Both the position numbers and the translations under genes were made by a program. Shown here piece by piece: positions 1 through 8,675 of a stretch of DNA of 64,000 bases. Positions within the stretch are counted from its first letter, which is position 1. Each line of letters begins with the position of its first letter. The stretch covers positions 124,001 through 188,000 of the forward strand of contig WRFN01000002.1 of NCBI GenBank assembly GCA_009778785.1, written 5' to 3'. Under the pieces are notes generated by a model, which saw only the letters and a list, made by a program, of their open reading frames with translations, was not told where the DNA came from and searched no databases. This DNA is from Betaproteobacteria bacterium (GTDB lineage: Bacteria; Pseudomonadota; Gammaproteobacteria; Burkholderiales; Casimicrobiaceae).

Positions 1-32
1 GCGCTTTGTTTCTTGCTCACAACATCGCAAAT

Positions 33-1346
33 CTACAACACAATATCGGCGAGAATGAAACCGAACAGCGTCGAGAGTGCAATGGCCACCGTTCCCGGAA
101 TGAAGAACGGATGGTTGAACACGTACTTGCCGATTCGCGTCGAGCCGGTATCGTCCATTTCCACCGCCGCCAGCAGCGTCGGATAGGTCGGCAACACGAA
201 CAACGCCGACACCGCCGCGAACGACGCCACCAGCGTGACCGGCGCGGCGCCGACGGCAATCGCCAGCGGCATCAGCGCGCGAGCGGTCGCCGCTTGCGAG
301 TAGAGCAGCATCGAGGCGAAGAACAACGCCACCGCCAACAACCACGGCTTGGTTTCCAGCACGCTGCCGGCCAATTCCTTGATTCCGGCTTCGTGCGCGT
401 TAACGAAGGTCGTGCCCAACCAGGCGACGCCAAGGATACAAACGCAGGCGCTCATCCCGGATTTGAACGTCGAAGCGCTCAACACGTTGGCGGCTTCGAT
501 CTTGCAAAAGAACGCAATCGCTGTCGCCGCGCTCAACATGAAGACGTAGATGGCGTGGTCACGCGACAGAATGATGCTTTCTTTCGGAATCAGGCCGACC
601 TTGTCGCTGATTAGTGTGGCGTAAAGCATGACCATCAGAATCGCGAAGAGGAAGATCCAGACCGAGCGTTTGCCCATCTTCGTGACTTTGATGTTGCTGA
701 CGCCGCGCATCACCACCAGCCCTTTGGCCAGACGTTCCTGATAAATCGGATCGTCTTTCAGTTCCTTGCCGAGGAAGTTGGTAAGGAAGGAGGTGAGAAT
801 CACCGCCAGCAAGGTCGTCGGGATGCAGATCATCAGAATGTCAAGATAACCCACGCCCAACGGTTCCAGCACGCCGGAGAAGAACACCACCGCCGCCGAA
901 ATTGGCGAAGCAGTGATGGCAATCTGCGACGCCACCACCGAAATCGACAGTGGTCGCGACGGTCGAACGCCCTGCTCCTTGGCGACTTCGGCGATCACCG
1001 GCAGCGTCGAAAACGCGGTGTGGCCGGTGCCCGCCATGACCGTCATGAAGTAGGTGATGATGGGCGCCAGATAGGTGATGTACTTCGGATGTTTGCGCAA
1101 AAGTTTTTCGGCAACCACCACCAGAAAGTCGATACCGCCCGCCACCTGCATGGCGCCGATGGCGGCAATCACCGACATGATCACCAGAATCACGTCGATC
1201 GGAATCGACCCCGGCTTGACGCCGATGATCGCCAGCACCAGTACGCCCAAACCGCCCGCGAAACCGATGCCGATACTTCCCAGTCGCGCGCCCAGAAAAA
1301 TGGCGCCTAAAACAATGACCAGTTGAAGGATGACCATATAATCCAT
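33..1346 (-). CDS. dcuA: Anaerobic C4-dicarboxylate transporter, DcuA/DcuB family
   Basis: Inner-membrane antiporter expected to exchange external fumarate, malate or aspartate for internal succinate during fumarate respiration. The protein is about 437 residues, the usual Dcu length, and is almost entirely hydrophobic helices. Family-like stretches include FLGARLGSIGIGFAGGLGVL near the N-terminus, AGTGHTAFSTLPVIAEVAKE and ASQIAITASPISAAVVFFSG. I place the start at the second ATG because GAGGAG lies six bases before it; an ATG six bases further upstream would overlap that ribosome-binding site. It follows aspA by about 17 bases on the same strand, so the two are probably one transcript. DcuA rather than DcuB is inferred from the aspA linkage; sequence alone does not separate them firmly. 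Confidence 0.93.
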   Translation of the reverse strand: MDYMVILQLVIVLGAIFLGARLGSIGIGFAGGLGVLVLAIIGVKPGSIPIDVILVIMSVIAAIGAMQVAGGIDFLVVVAEKLLRKHPKYITYLAPIITYFMTVMAGTGHTAFSTLPVIAEVAKEQGVRPSRPLSISVVASQIAITASPISAAVVFFSGVLEPLGVGYLDILMICIPTTLLAVILTSFLTNFLGKELKDDPIYQERLAKGLVVMRGVSNIKVTKMGKRSVWIFLFAILMVMLYATLISDKVGLIPKESIILSRDHAIYVFMLSAATAIAFFCKIEAANVLSASTFKSGMSACVCILGVAWLGTTFVNAHEAGIKELAGSVLETKPWLLAVALFFASMLLYSQAATARALMPLAIAVGAAPVTLVASFAAVSALFVLPTYPTLLAAVEMDDTGSTRIGKYVFNHPFFIPGTVAIALSTLFGFILADIVL

Positions 1347-1363
1347 AACCATCTCCTCGTAAG

Positions 1364-2767
1364 TTAACTCTTGATGAACTGCGGATTGATCAGGTTATCA
1401 AACGAGAACACCTCATCCCATTTTTCTTGCGTGATCAATTTCCGCTCTTTCACGACGATTTCGTGAATCGACTTATTTTGTAAATACCCTTCCCGCGCAA
1501 TTTCCGCGCATCGTTTGTAACCGAGTATCGGGCTTAGTTGCGTGACGATGCCCAGCGAACCCAGCACCATCGCTTCGGTGCGTTTCGTGTTCGCCGTGAT
1601 GCCTTTCACGCAGTTTTCGGTCAGACTCTTGACCGCGTTCTGCATCGCGCTGATCGAGCTGAACAAGGCATAGCCGATCACCGGCTCCATCACGTTCAAC
1701 TGCAACTGGCCGGCCGACGCCGCCAGCGTGACGGTCAAATCCATGCCGATCACGAAGAAGCCGGTTTGATTGACCACTTCGGGGATTACCGGATTGACTT
1801 TGCCAGGCATGATCGACGAGCCCGGCTGCAACTGCGGCAAATTGATTTCGTTCAGGCCGCAGCGCGGGCCTGACGCCAGCAAACGCAAGTCGTTGCAGAT
1901 TTTGGTGAGCTTCACCGCCGTGCGCTTCAGCACGCCCGAAAGCTGCACATAAGCGCCGGTATCGGAAGTGGCTTCCACCAAATCGTGCGCCAAAACGAAT
2001 TTCTCGCCGGTCGCTTTAGAAAGGTATTCGACCGCCAGTTCGGGATAACCTTCCGGCGCGTTGACCGACGTACCGATGGCCGTCGCGCCGAGGTTGACTT
2101 CGCGCAACAAGCTGCACGATTCCTCGATGCGTTGAATTTCCTCGCCGATGGTCGTCGCAAAACCGTTGAATTCCGCGCCCATCGACATCGGCACTGCGTC
2201 CTGCAAGTGCGTGCGTCCCATCTTCAACACATGATCGAATTCCACGCCTTTGGCGCGAAACGCCTCCTGCAATCCTTGCAGGGTTTTGGCGTACTCTTTC
2301 AAGCGCATGATCAGCGCCAGACGAAACGCCGTCGGGTAGGAATCGTTGGTGGATTGCGAACAGTTGACGTGATCGTTCGGGCTGATCGTCGCGTAATCGC
2401 CCTTCGGCTTGCCCATGGACTCCAACGCAACATTGGCGATGACTTCGTTGGCGTTCATGTTGATGGAAGTGCCGGCGCCGCCCTGAATGAAATCGGTGAC
2501 GAATTGATCGACGAACTCGCCGGCAATCAGACGATCGCATGCCTTGCCGATCGCTTCGGCCACCTTGGCATCCAGCGCGCCGAGATCACGGTTGGCCATC
2601 GCTGCGGCTTTCTTCACGTAAGCCAAGCCTTTGACCATGCTGGGCTCTCCCGACATGGGTTGCCCGGTAATATAAAAATTTTCTTTGCCTCGTAACGTTT
2701 GGACACCGTAATATGCGTTATCAGGCAGCTCTCTCTCCCCCAGAAAGTCCTTCTCGATTCGACTCAT
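1364..2767 (-). CDS. aspA: Aspartate ammonia-lyase (aspartase)
   Basis: Converts L-aspartate to fumarate and ammonia in the cytoplasm. At 467 residues it has the normal length of the aspartase/fumarase superfamily. The superfamily signature GSSIMPGKVNP lies at residues 316-326, with the expected catalytic serine at about 318; GAGTSINMNANEV (about 98-109) and SQSTNDSYPTAF (about 137-148) are the other conserved substrate-binding segments. A GAGAGG ribosome-binding site precedes the ATG by five bases. It lies just downstream of the fumarate reductase operon, separated by a terminator hairpin, and upstream of dcuA. The context favours aspartase over fumarase C: its product would be the electron acceptor for the neighbouring reductase. 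Confidence 0.94.
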   Translation of the reverse strand: MSRIEKDFLGERELPDNAYYGVQTLRGKENFYITGQPMSGEPSMVKGLAYVKKAAAMANRDLGALDAKVAEAIGKACDRLIAGEFVDQFVTDFIQGGAGTSINMNANEVIANVALESMGKPKGDYATISPNDHVNCSQSTNDSYPTAFRLALIMRLKEYAKTLQGLQEAFRAKGVEFDHVLKMGRTHLQDAVPMSMGAEFNGFATTIGEEIQRIEESCSLLREVNLGATAIGTSVNAPEGYPELAVEYLSKATGEKFVLAHDLVEATSDTGAYVQLSGVLKRTAVKLTKICNDLRLLASGPRCGLNEINLPQLQPGSSIMPGKVNPVIPEVVNQTGFFVIGMDLTVTLAASAGQLQLNVMEPVIGYALFSSISAMQNAVKSLTENCVKGITANTKRTEAMVLGSLGIVTQLSPILGYKRCAEIAREGYLQNKSIHEIVVKERKLITQEKWDEVFSFDNLINPQFIKS

Positions 2768-2823
2768 TTCGACCTCTCTACCTCTGTTACTGCGGTTTTT
2801 GCGTCAAAAATCGACGCTCCATA

Positions 2824-2853
2824 AAAACATCCCCGCAAGAGCGGGGATGTTTT
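2824..2853 (-). terminator. Rho-independent terminator after frdB
   Basis: The arms ACATCCCCGC and GCGGGGATGT form a strong stem with a short loop and are flanked by A and T runs on both sides. It lies only four bases beyond the frdB stop codon, so it should end the frdCAB transcript and separate it from aspA-dcuA. Confidence 0.85.
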
Positions 2854-2856
2854 CGC

Positions 2857-3633
2857 TTAGTTTCCGATGGTTGCCATCTTTCTTCGTAAGAACGCTATCT
2901 GCGATTGTAACGGCAGTTCTTTCGGACAAATATCATGGCACGCCAGCAACGACATGCAACCGAACACGCCGTTGTCGTCGCCGACCAGTTCATAGAAATC
3001 AGCATCGGTACGCACGTCGCGCGGATCGAGTCTGAAGCGCGCGAGTTTGTTCATGCCGACCGCGCCCACAAAATCTTTCCGCATCTGCGCCGTGCCGCAC
3101 GCGGCCACGCACGAACCGCACTCGACGCAACGATCCAGTTCGTAAATCTGCTCGGCGAGTTCGGGATCCATGCGCGCTTCGGCCTTGCTCAGATTGATTT
3201 CCTCTTCCTTCGTGTGCACCCACGTTTCGAGACGCTCGCTCATGCCGTGCATCCACTTGCCGGTATTCACCGATAAATCGCCGATCAACTCGAACACCGG
3301 CAAAGGCGCCAGCGTGATGTCGGCGTCCATCTCATGCGTCAATGTCCGGCAAGCCAAACCGGGGCGACCATTGATCAGCATCGAGCAACTGCCGCAAATA
3401 CCGGCACGGCAAACGAAATCGTATTGCAGCGTCGGGTCTTGATGTTCGCGGATTTCGCTCAGCGCCAGAAACAGTGTCATCCCTTCCGTTTCTTCCAACT
3501 GATAAGACTGCATGTGCGGCTTGCTTTCCGGGTCCTGCGGGTTATAGCGCAGAATGTGGAAATTCAGCATCCGTTGCCGGGGTTGTCCGCCCGGCGCGGT
3601 GTTTTTTTGTTCGTCGCTCATCTTCTGACTCAC
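2857..3633 (-). CDS. frdB: Fumarate reductase iron-sulfur subunit
   Basis: Electron-transfer subunit that passes electrons from the cytochrome b subunit to the flavoprotein. The 258 residues carry all three cluster motifs: [2Fe-2S] cysteines at 75, 80, 83 and 95 (CRAGICGSC then C), a second set at 169, 172, 175 and 179 ([11 protein letters not shown]), and a third at 226, 232 and 236 ([11 protein letters not shown]). The final set has the three-cysteine spacing of the [3Fe-4S] site. The start shown is a GTG overlapping the frdA stop as GTGA; an ATG four codons downstream is an alternative. It is the last gene of frdCAB. Succinate dehydrogenase is the alternative name, but the order C-A-B and the aspartase/Dcu context fit a Wolinella-type quinol:fumarate reductase. 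Confidence 0.92.
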   Translation of the reverse strand: MSQKMSDEQKNTAPGGQPRQRMLNFHILRYNPQDPESKPHMQSYQLEETEGMTLFLALSEIREHQDPTLQYDFVCRAGICGSCSMLINGRPGLACRTLTHEMDADITLAPLPVFELIGDLSVNTGKWMHGMSERLETWVHTKEEEINLSKAEARMDPELAEQIYELDRCVECGSCVAACGTAQMRKDFVGAVGMNKLARFRLDPRDVRTDADFYELVGDDNGVFGCMSLLACHDICPKELPLQSQIAFLRRKMATIGN

Positions 3634-5615
3634 TTGCTCAAAGGTTCGTCAATACGTTCATTGAAACCGCGCAAAACGTCGGGCAACTTGTCCCGGAAAG
3701 GCATCAGCGCGTTTTGAATATCGTGACGGCTCTTGCCTTCCATCCGCTTTTTGATTTCATCGATTTCCGCCATCCGCTTGGCCGTATCCGAATGGTCGAT
3801 GTAATCCTTGGTGCCGTAGCCGCGCCAACCCGGCGGCAGTTCCATCTTCATCACGTCGAGCGTTTCATATTCCAGATCGGGCAACGTCGATTTCTCATCG
3901 CGCCAGAACGCCAACGTGCGCTTCAACCAATTCTGGTCGTCGCGATGCGGATAATCTTCGCGGGCATGCGCGCCACGGCTCTCGGTGCGCTGCAACGCGC
4001 CACAGGCCACCGTCAGCGCCAGCTTGATCATCTTCTGCGTCCGATACGCCGCCACCAGTTCGGGATTGGCGCCCGGGTGCTTGCTGACCAACCCGATGTT
4101 GCGGCTGCGTACCAGCAGTTGTTGTAAATGATCCACCGCATCCTGCAACGCTTTGCCGTTGCGGAAGATACCAACCGAGTGCGACATGATCTCCTGCATC
4201 TCGGTGTTGAGCTTGAAAGCGCTTTCGGTGCCTTTGCCGTTCAGAAGCGCTTTCAGTTTCGCTTCTTCGCGCTCGACGAATTCCTCGACCAACCCCATCG
4301 GCACATCGACGCCGTTTTCTGGCTTGTCGCAGAAATCAGCAATGAATTCACCGACGATCATGCCGGCCACCACGGTTTCCGAAACCGAGTTGCCGCCCAG
4401 CCGGTTGAAGCCGTGCAAATCCCAGCATGCCGCTTCACCCGCCGCAAACAAGCCTTTCAGATGCGGCGATTCGCCGGTGTGGTTGGTGCGCACGCCGCCC
4501 ATCGTATAGTGTTGCGCCGGGCGCACCGGAATCCACTTCTCGGCGGGGTCGATGCCCAGGAAGCTCTCACAGATTTCCTTGATCTCGCGCAGGTTGTGTT
4601 CGATGTGGTGACGTCCCAGCAAAGTGACATCAAGCCACAGATGATCGCCAAAGCGCGACTTGACGCCCTTGCCTTTGCGAATGTGCTCTTCCATCCGACG
4701 CGATACCACGTCGCGCGACGCCAGTTCTTTTTTCTCCGGCTCGTAGTCCGGCATGAAACGATAACCGTCAACGTCGCGCAGCAAACCGCCGTCGCCGCGA
4801 CAACCTTCGGTCATCAGAATACCGACCGGCACGATCCCCGTCGGGTGGAACTGCACTGCTTCCATGTTGCCGACCGCCGCCACACCGGTTTCCAGCGCCA
4901 GCGCGTGACCGATGCCTTCGCAGATCACCGCGCTGGTGGTCACCCGATACAGCCGACCGGCGCCGCCGGTGGCAATCGCCGTTGCCTTCGCCAGATAAGC
5001 GCGCAACTCGCCGGTAATCAGATCACGAACTACCGCGCCGTAACAACGCTTGCCGTCGTGAATCAGCGCCACCGCTTCGGTGCGTTCGTGGACTTCGATG
5101 CCTTCGCCGATGGCGCGGTCGCTGGCGGTGTACAACATCGAGTGACCGGTGCCGTCCGCCACATAACACGTCCGCCATTTCTTGGTGCCGCCGAAATCGC
5201 GTTGCGCAATCAACCCGCGCGCTTCTTCGCGCTCGGTGATGGTTTCCTTCTGGCTGTTGATGATGACTTGCCGGTCGCCCGGTTTCACCCGACTCCACGG
5301 CAAGCCCCAGGATGCCAACTCACGCGCCGCTTTCGGCGCGGTGTTGACGAACATCCGGGCAACATCCTGATCGGCGCCCCAGTCGCTGCCGCGCACCGTA
5401 TCTTCAAAGTGAACGTCTTCGTTATCGCCCTGCCCTTTGATCACATTGGCCAGCGACGCTTGCATTCCCCCTTGCGCCGCCGCCGAGTGCGAGCGCTTCG
5501 GCGGCACCAGCGACAACACAATGACTTCATGACCGCGGCGCTTGGCGCCGATTCCCATCCGCAGGCCGGCCAGCCCACCGCCGATCACCAGGACATCAGT
5601 AAAAATTACCTTCAT
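3630..5615 (-). CDS. frdA: Fumarate reductase flavoprotein subunit
   Basis: Catalytic subunit with covalent FAD that reduces fumarate to succinate on the cytoplasmic face. At 661 residues it matches the Wolinella-type FrdA length. Visible are the N-terminal dinucleotide fold ([20 protein letters not shown]), the FAD-attachment histidine motif HSAAAQGGM at about residue 43, the conserved segment [14 protein letters not shown], and the active-site arginine region [13 protein letters not shown]. The family's HYTMGGV motif is also present. The start codon overlaps the frdC stop as ATGA and its own stop overlaps the frdB start, so the three subunits are translationally coupled. SdhA would look similar; neighbouring genes decide for fumarate reductase. 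Confidence 0.93.
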   Translation of the reverse strand: MKVIFTDVLVIGGGLAGLRMGIGAKRRGHEVIVLSLVPPKRSHSAAAQGGMQASLANVIKGQGDNEDVHFEDTVRGSDWGADQDVARMFVNTAPKAARELASWGLPWSRVKPGDRQVIINSQKETITEREEARGLIAQRDFGGTKKWRTCYVADGTGHSMLYTASDRAIGEGIEVHERTEAVALIHDGKRCYGAVVRDLITGELRAYLAKATAIATGGAGRLYRVTTSAVICEGIGHALALETGVAAVGNMEAVQFHPTGIVPVGILMTEGCRGDGGLLRDVDGYRFMPDYEPEKKELASRDVVSRRMEEHIRKGKGVKSRFGDHLWLDVTLLGRHHIEHNLREIKEICESFLGIDPAEKWIPVRPAQHYTMGGVRTNHTGESPHLKGLFAAGEAACWDLHGFNRLGGNSVSETVVAGMIVGEFIADFCDKPENGVDVPMGLVEEFVEREEAKLKALLNGKGTESAFKLNTEMQEIMSHSVGIFRNGKALQDAVDHLQQLLVRSRNIGLVSKHPGANPELVAAYRTQKMIKLALTVACGALQRTESRGAHAREDYPHRDDQNWLKRTLAFWRDEKSTLPDLEYETLDVMKMELPPGWRGYGTKDYIDHSDTAKRMAEIDEIKKRMEGKSRHDIQNALMPFRDKLPDVLRGFNERIDEPLSK

Positions 5616-6385
5616 TTTGTGACTCCCTCAACAGCAGCGTGATGTGGTTCAGCCCAAATCGGGGTGTAAGGCTCACCATAGTGAAGCCGGTGTTCATAAC
5701 CGACCTTCATGTAAGCGGCCAACGTGGCGAACCCCAGAATCAGGAAGAACGCCGTAATCGCCCACTTGAGATTTTTCAGGAATGTGCGGCTGACGTTCGG
5801 CCAGCACCATTTCACTGCCAACCGATACAAACCGATGCCGCCGTGCAGTTCGACCGCCAACAACATCACGAGATAAAACGGCCACAGCCCGTCGCTCCAC
5901 ATGCGGTCGCCCGAACCAAAGGGGCCGATGTTTTGCGGCCACACCATCATTTGATAAAGATGCGCCGACGCCATAAAGAACATCGCGAAACCGGTATAAA
6001 CTTGCCAGATCCACAGCGTGGTATCACCGTGCCGCATCGACTTGGCGTGCGCGCGGAAAACCTTGAGTTGCCGGTAATTGCTCGGGAACTTCCGAACCGC
6101 CATCGCCGCATGCACGATAAAGATGACGGCAACGCACGCTACGACGATCGAGACGATCCACGGATGGCTCTTGCCGAAGATATAGTAGCCTTCAAAGAAC
6201 CGGGAAACTTCCCACATCGTATCGTAGCCCAACAAAATCGTTGCGACAAAAAACATGTGACCCCACATGAACAGCGCTAAAAGCAGGCCGCTCACGCTTT
6301 GCAGAATATCAAGCTTGGCCGGCCAGCGGCTTTTTCGGGGCCGCTCGGACAGTCCTGCTTGAATGATGAGTGTTTCGCTTGACAT
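5612..6385 (-). CDS. frdC: Fumarate reductase cytochrome b subunit (Wolinella-type, dihaem)
   Basis: Membrane anchor that oxidises quinol and carries two haems b. The 257-residue protein has about five hydrophobic helices, and histidines lie in helix contexts such as [37 protein letters not shown] and [13 protein letters not shown]. This single large anchor is the type B arrangement, unlike the two small FrdC/FrdD subunits of enterobacteria. It is the first gene of the frdCAB operon, and an FNR-like box lies about 95 bases upstream of its start. Dihaem enzymes of this kind work with low-potential menaquinol; which quinone is used here cannot be read from the window. Confidence 0.9.
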   Translation of the reverse strand: MSSETLIIQAGLSERPRKSRWPAKLDILQSVSGLLLALFMWGHMFFVATILLGYDTMWEVSRFFEGYYIFGKSHPWIVSIVVACVAVIFIVHAAMAVRKFPSNYRQLKVFRAHAKSMRHGDTTLWIWQVYTGFAMFFMASAHLYQMMVWPQNIGPFGSGDRMWSDGLWPFYLVMLLAVELHGGIGLYRLAVKWCWPNVSRTFLKNLKWAITAFFLILGFATLAAYMKVGYEHRLHYGEPYTPIWAEPHHAAVEGVTK

Positions 6386-6479
6386 AGGAACCTTACAGTA
6401 ATTAAAGAGAAAAAATTAAAATAGGGAACTCATAAAAAAAAGACAACTCTAGCAGTATAACGTACTTCTTGCGGTATTC

Positions 6480-6493
6480 TTGATACTCGTCAA
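6480..6493. promoter_or_regulatory. FNR/Anr-like box upstream of frdCAB
   Basis: TTGATACTCGTCAA matches the FNR consensus TTGAT-N4-ATCAA with one change (ATCAA to GTCAA). It is about 95 bases upstream of the frdC start, in the gap between the racemase gene end and frdC. The same variant form occurs at nearly the same distance upstream of napD. Confidence 0.6.
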
Positions 6494-6518
6494 CCTCAAG
6501 CATACCAAAATTTCATCA

Positions 6519-7259
6519 TCAAGATAGTTTTTTACCACTCGGCCTGAGCAATGTCTTTCCTGTTTTGCGTTCGTACCAGCGTATGACCGCTTGTGCCAGA
6601 ATTTTATTTGAATCAACAAAATACGCCGGTCTGTTCCGAACCTCCTCCGCCAAGGCAATCGGGATTTCAGTACAGCCGAGAATGATAGCATCAACCTTTT
6701 GCTGCTGAAGGTACTGATACGGCGCCTCAAAATGACCGCGCGCGCTTTCTGTCGCGCCCGCCTTCAGCGCAAAAATCCCGTCCATCACCGCCTGCTGCGC
6801 GGCGCCTTCCGGTATGACAAAGTCAACCCCGAATTGTTCCAGCGCCGTTTGGTACAGTCCAGTTATCAGCGTCGCGTCGGTCGCCAGCACCCCGACTTTG
6901 GAAAAACCGGCGTCCCGAACCGCCTGAGCCACCATGTCGATGAGATTGAGCATTTCTACCGAAGTGGCCGCTTTCAGTTGCGGAAACCAGTAATGCGCGG
7001 TGTTACACGGAATGACGATACAGGCCGCTCCGGCGTTTTCCAGCATCTGCAGGCGATCCAGCAACGCCGACAACGGCGAAAGCCCGCCGTTTAGCAGACA
7101 AGCGCCCCGGTCGGGAATATCCGGGATTGATGACACCAACAGCGGAATATGCTGCTGATCGCTGCCCGCGTCCGTCAGCTCGATCAACTTCTGTATGAAG
7201 TCGGCTGTTGCCGCCGGCCCCATTCCGCCAAGAACTCCTACCAGATAATCCATTTCCAT
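6519..7259 (-). CDS. Aspartate/glutamate racemase family protein
   Basis: Cofactor-independent amino-acid racemase, most likely interconverting L- and D-aspartate. The 246 residues start with the family motif VGVLGGMGPAATADF. The two catalytic cysteines are present, Cys85 in VIPCNTAHYW and Cys196 in ILGCTEIPIAL, so it should be active. A start two codons downstream (MDYLVG) is equally possible. The gene is divergent from a LysR regulator and upstream of frdCAB on the same strand, with 133 bases and an FNR-like site between them. In this context it could feed D-aspartate into aspartase and fumarate respiration. Glutamate or another substrate cannot be excluded. Confidence 0.85.
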   Translation of the reverse strand: MEMDYLVGVLGGMGPAATADFIQKLIELTDAGSDQQHIPLLVSSIPDIPDRGACLLNGGLSPLSALLDRLQMLENAGAACIVIPCNTAHYWFPQLKAATSVEMLNLIDMVAQAVRDAGFSKVGVLATDATLITGLYQTALEQFGVDFVIPEGAAQQAVMDGIFALKAGATESARGHFEAPYQYLQQQKVDAIILGCTEIPIALAEEVRNRPAYFVDSNKILAQAVIRWYERKTGKTLLRPSGKKLS

Positions 7260-7409
7260 AAAGTTAGTGTGGTTTTAAGAAGTGTAACAACCAAAAGCGT
7301 TAAAAGGAAATGCCAAAAATAAGAAAGCAATGCAAAATACGCATATCTGAGCACTGCTCACATGAACATTTTCTCACGAACACCCCCTGAACTGATAAGA
7401 CAACCGATC

Positions 7410-8294
7410 ATGCAAAACATCGAAACCAAATGGCTGGAAGATTTTCTGGCACTCGAAGAAACGCGCAACTTCTCACAAGCCGCCGAACAACGCAGCCTCT
7501 CGCAACCTGCTTTCAGTCGTCGCATTCGCGCATTGGAACACGCCGTCGGCGTCGAACTCTTCGATCGCACCAGCACCCCGCTGCAACTGACCGATCACGG
7601 CCGCTTGTTTCATTCACAAGTTCGCAGCTTGCTCGAACAACTGCAAAACGGCCTCACCGAATTGTCGGGCGCGGGGCTGACCGGCAAAGCCAAGCTGTCG
7701 ATTGCCGCTGCGCACTCGCTGTCGTTGGCCGTCTTGCCGACCATCGTCGAAACCATCGCGCGCAACGACAACTCGTTCATCTGCCACGTCGAAGCCATCG
7801 ACGCCGATCAAGCCGTACAAACACTACGCGAAGGCAAGAGCGATTTCATCCTGTCGTTTCACGACGAAGAATTGCTGCAAACGCCGTTTCGCTGCCTCAA
7901 ACTGTTCGACGCCGAACTGATTCCCGTCTATGCCGACAACGGCTACACCCCGCGCTACACCCTCGAACAAACCGACATTCCGCTCCTGAACTACACGCCG
8001 ACTTCTTATCTGGGACGACTGGTCAATCGCTGCCTGTCGGCGGTGAGCGAAAACACCTTCCGCCCCGTGTTCGTTTCGTCGATGGCCGACCTGCTCAAAC
8101 GAATGACCCTCGACGGTTACGGCGTCGCTTGGCTGCCGACGTATTTGATCAACGAAGTCCATGATCGCTTCACCCACATCGAGGGCCTGCCTGCCATCCC
8201 GATCGAAGCCTACGTCTATCGAATGGAAACCAGACTCAGCCCCGCCGCCGAACGTTTTTGGCGCGCGCTGACAGCGCTTGCGCCGAAAGAGTGA
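7410..8294 (+). CDS. LysR-family transcriptional regulator
   Basis: DNA-binding regulator with the LysR N-terminal winged helix: WLEDFLALEETRNFSQAAEQ followed by LSQPAFSRRIRALEHAVGVELFDR split across the recognition helix. The remainder is the type 2 periplasmic-binding-like effector domain. I chose the ATG giving MQNIETKWLEDFL, which puts the helix-turn-helix at the normal distance from the N-terminus; an upstream ATG at 7362 would add 16 unusual residues. It is divergent from the aspartate racemase across about 150 bases, the usual arrangement for a LysR regulator and its target. The effector is unknown; aspartate or another dicarboxylate is a guess from context. Confidence 0.9.
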   Translation: MQNIETKWLEDFLALEETRNFSQAAEQRSLSQPAFSRRIRALEHAVGVELFDRTSTPLQLTDHGRLFHSQVRSLLEQLQNGLTELSGAGLTGKAKLSIAAAHSLSLAVLPTIVETIARNDNSFICHVEAIDADQAVQTLREGKSDFILSFHDEELLQTPFRCLKLFDAELIPVYADNGYTPRYTLEQTDIPLLNYTPTSYLGRLVNRCLSAVSENTFRPVFVSSMADLLKRMTLDGYGVAWLPTYLINEVHDRFTHIEGLPAIPIEAYVYRMETRLSPAAERFWRALTALAPKE

Positions 8295-8339
8295 AGGAAT
8301 TATGTCACAACAACACAAACGTCACGTTGCGCGCCAAGA

Positions 8340-8605
8340 AAGTCATAAACGGAGAGGCACGATTAACAACTCCCCTTGAAGCCGCCGAGCATCGCGGAGC
8401 GACGCAGAGACAGGGCGAGGGTTGTTTGAGCGATCCTCTGAATTTTTCAGGATCGCGAGTTCCCGAGCCCCTGCGTTGTCCGAGAAGCACAGGGCTTCCG
8501 CGTAGCGGACGGCAGAACGGGGAGCGATTTCTTTGGTCCCTTTCTTGTTCGCACAAGAAAGGGGCTCGCCAAGCCGGGCGAGTCCGGTGCGGTAGAACAA
8601 ACAAC
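8340..8605. repeat. Dispersed intergenic repeat element (spurious-ORF type)
   Basis: This stretch between the LysR gene and the flavoprotein gene has no convincing gene. It resembles a repeat unit scattered in many proteobacterial genomes, which yields false short ORFs with peptides such as EIAPRSAVRYAEALCF. It contains nested inverted repeats, for example GATCCTCTGAATTTTTCAGGATC near 8430 in outline, and CCTTTCTTGTTCGCACAAGAAAGG near 8540 in outline (positions only approximate). I call it a repeat by type and structure; copy number in the genome was not tested. Confidence 0.4.
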
Positions 8606-8639
8606 AAATGCGTCAGGTAACGGCGATGTATTGATATTC

Positions 8640-8664
8640 TGCGGGGACACAACGTGTCCCCGCA
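8640..8664 (-). terminator. Hairpin downstream of the large flavoprotein gene
   Basis: Perfect inverted repeat TGCGGGGACAC / GTGTCCCCGCA with a three-base loop, 11 bases past the flavoprotein stop codon. There is no clear T run, so it may be a repeat-derived 3' stabiliser rather than a classical terminator. Confidence 0.55.
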
Positions 8665-8675
8665 TAGGCGCGTCC

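Noticed and set aside
4128-5642. Long plus-strand open frame opposite frdA (504 codons)
   Set aside because: It is the antisense shadow of frdA, rich in His, Arg and Gln, with no recognisable motif; frdA explains the region fully.
8343-8600. 85-codon minus-strand ORF between the LysR gene and the flavoprotein gene
   Set aside because: The peptide type is known from repeated intergenic DNA in many species and has no domain; treated as a repeat element.
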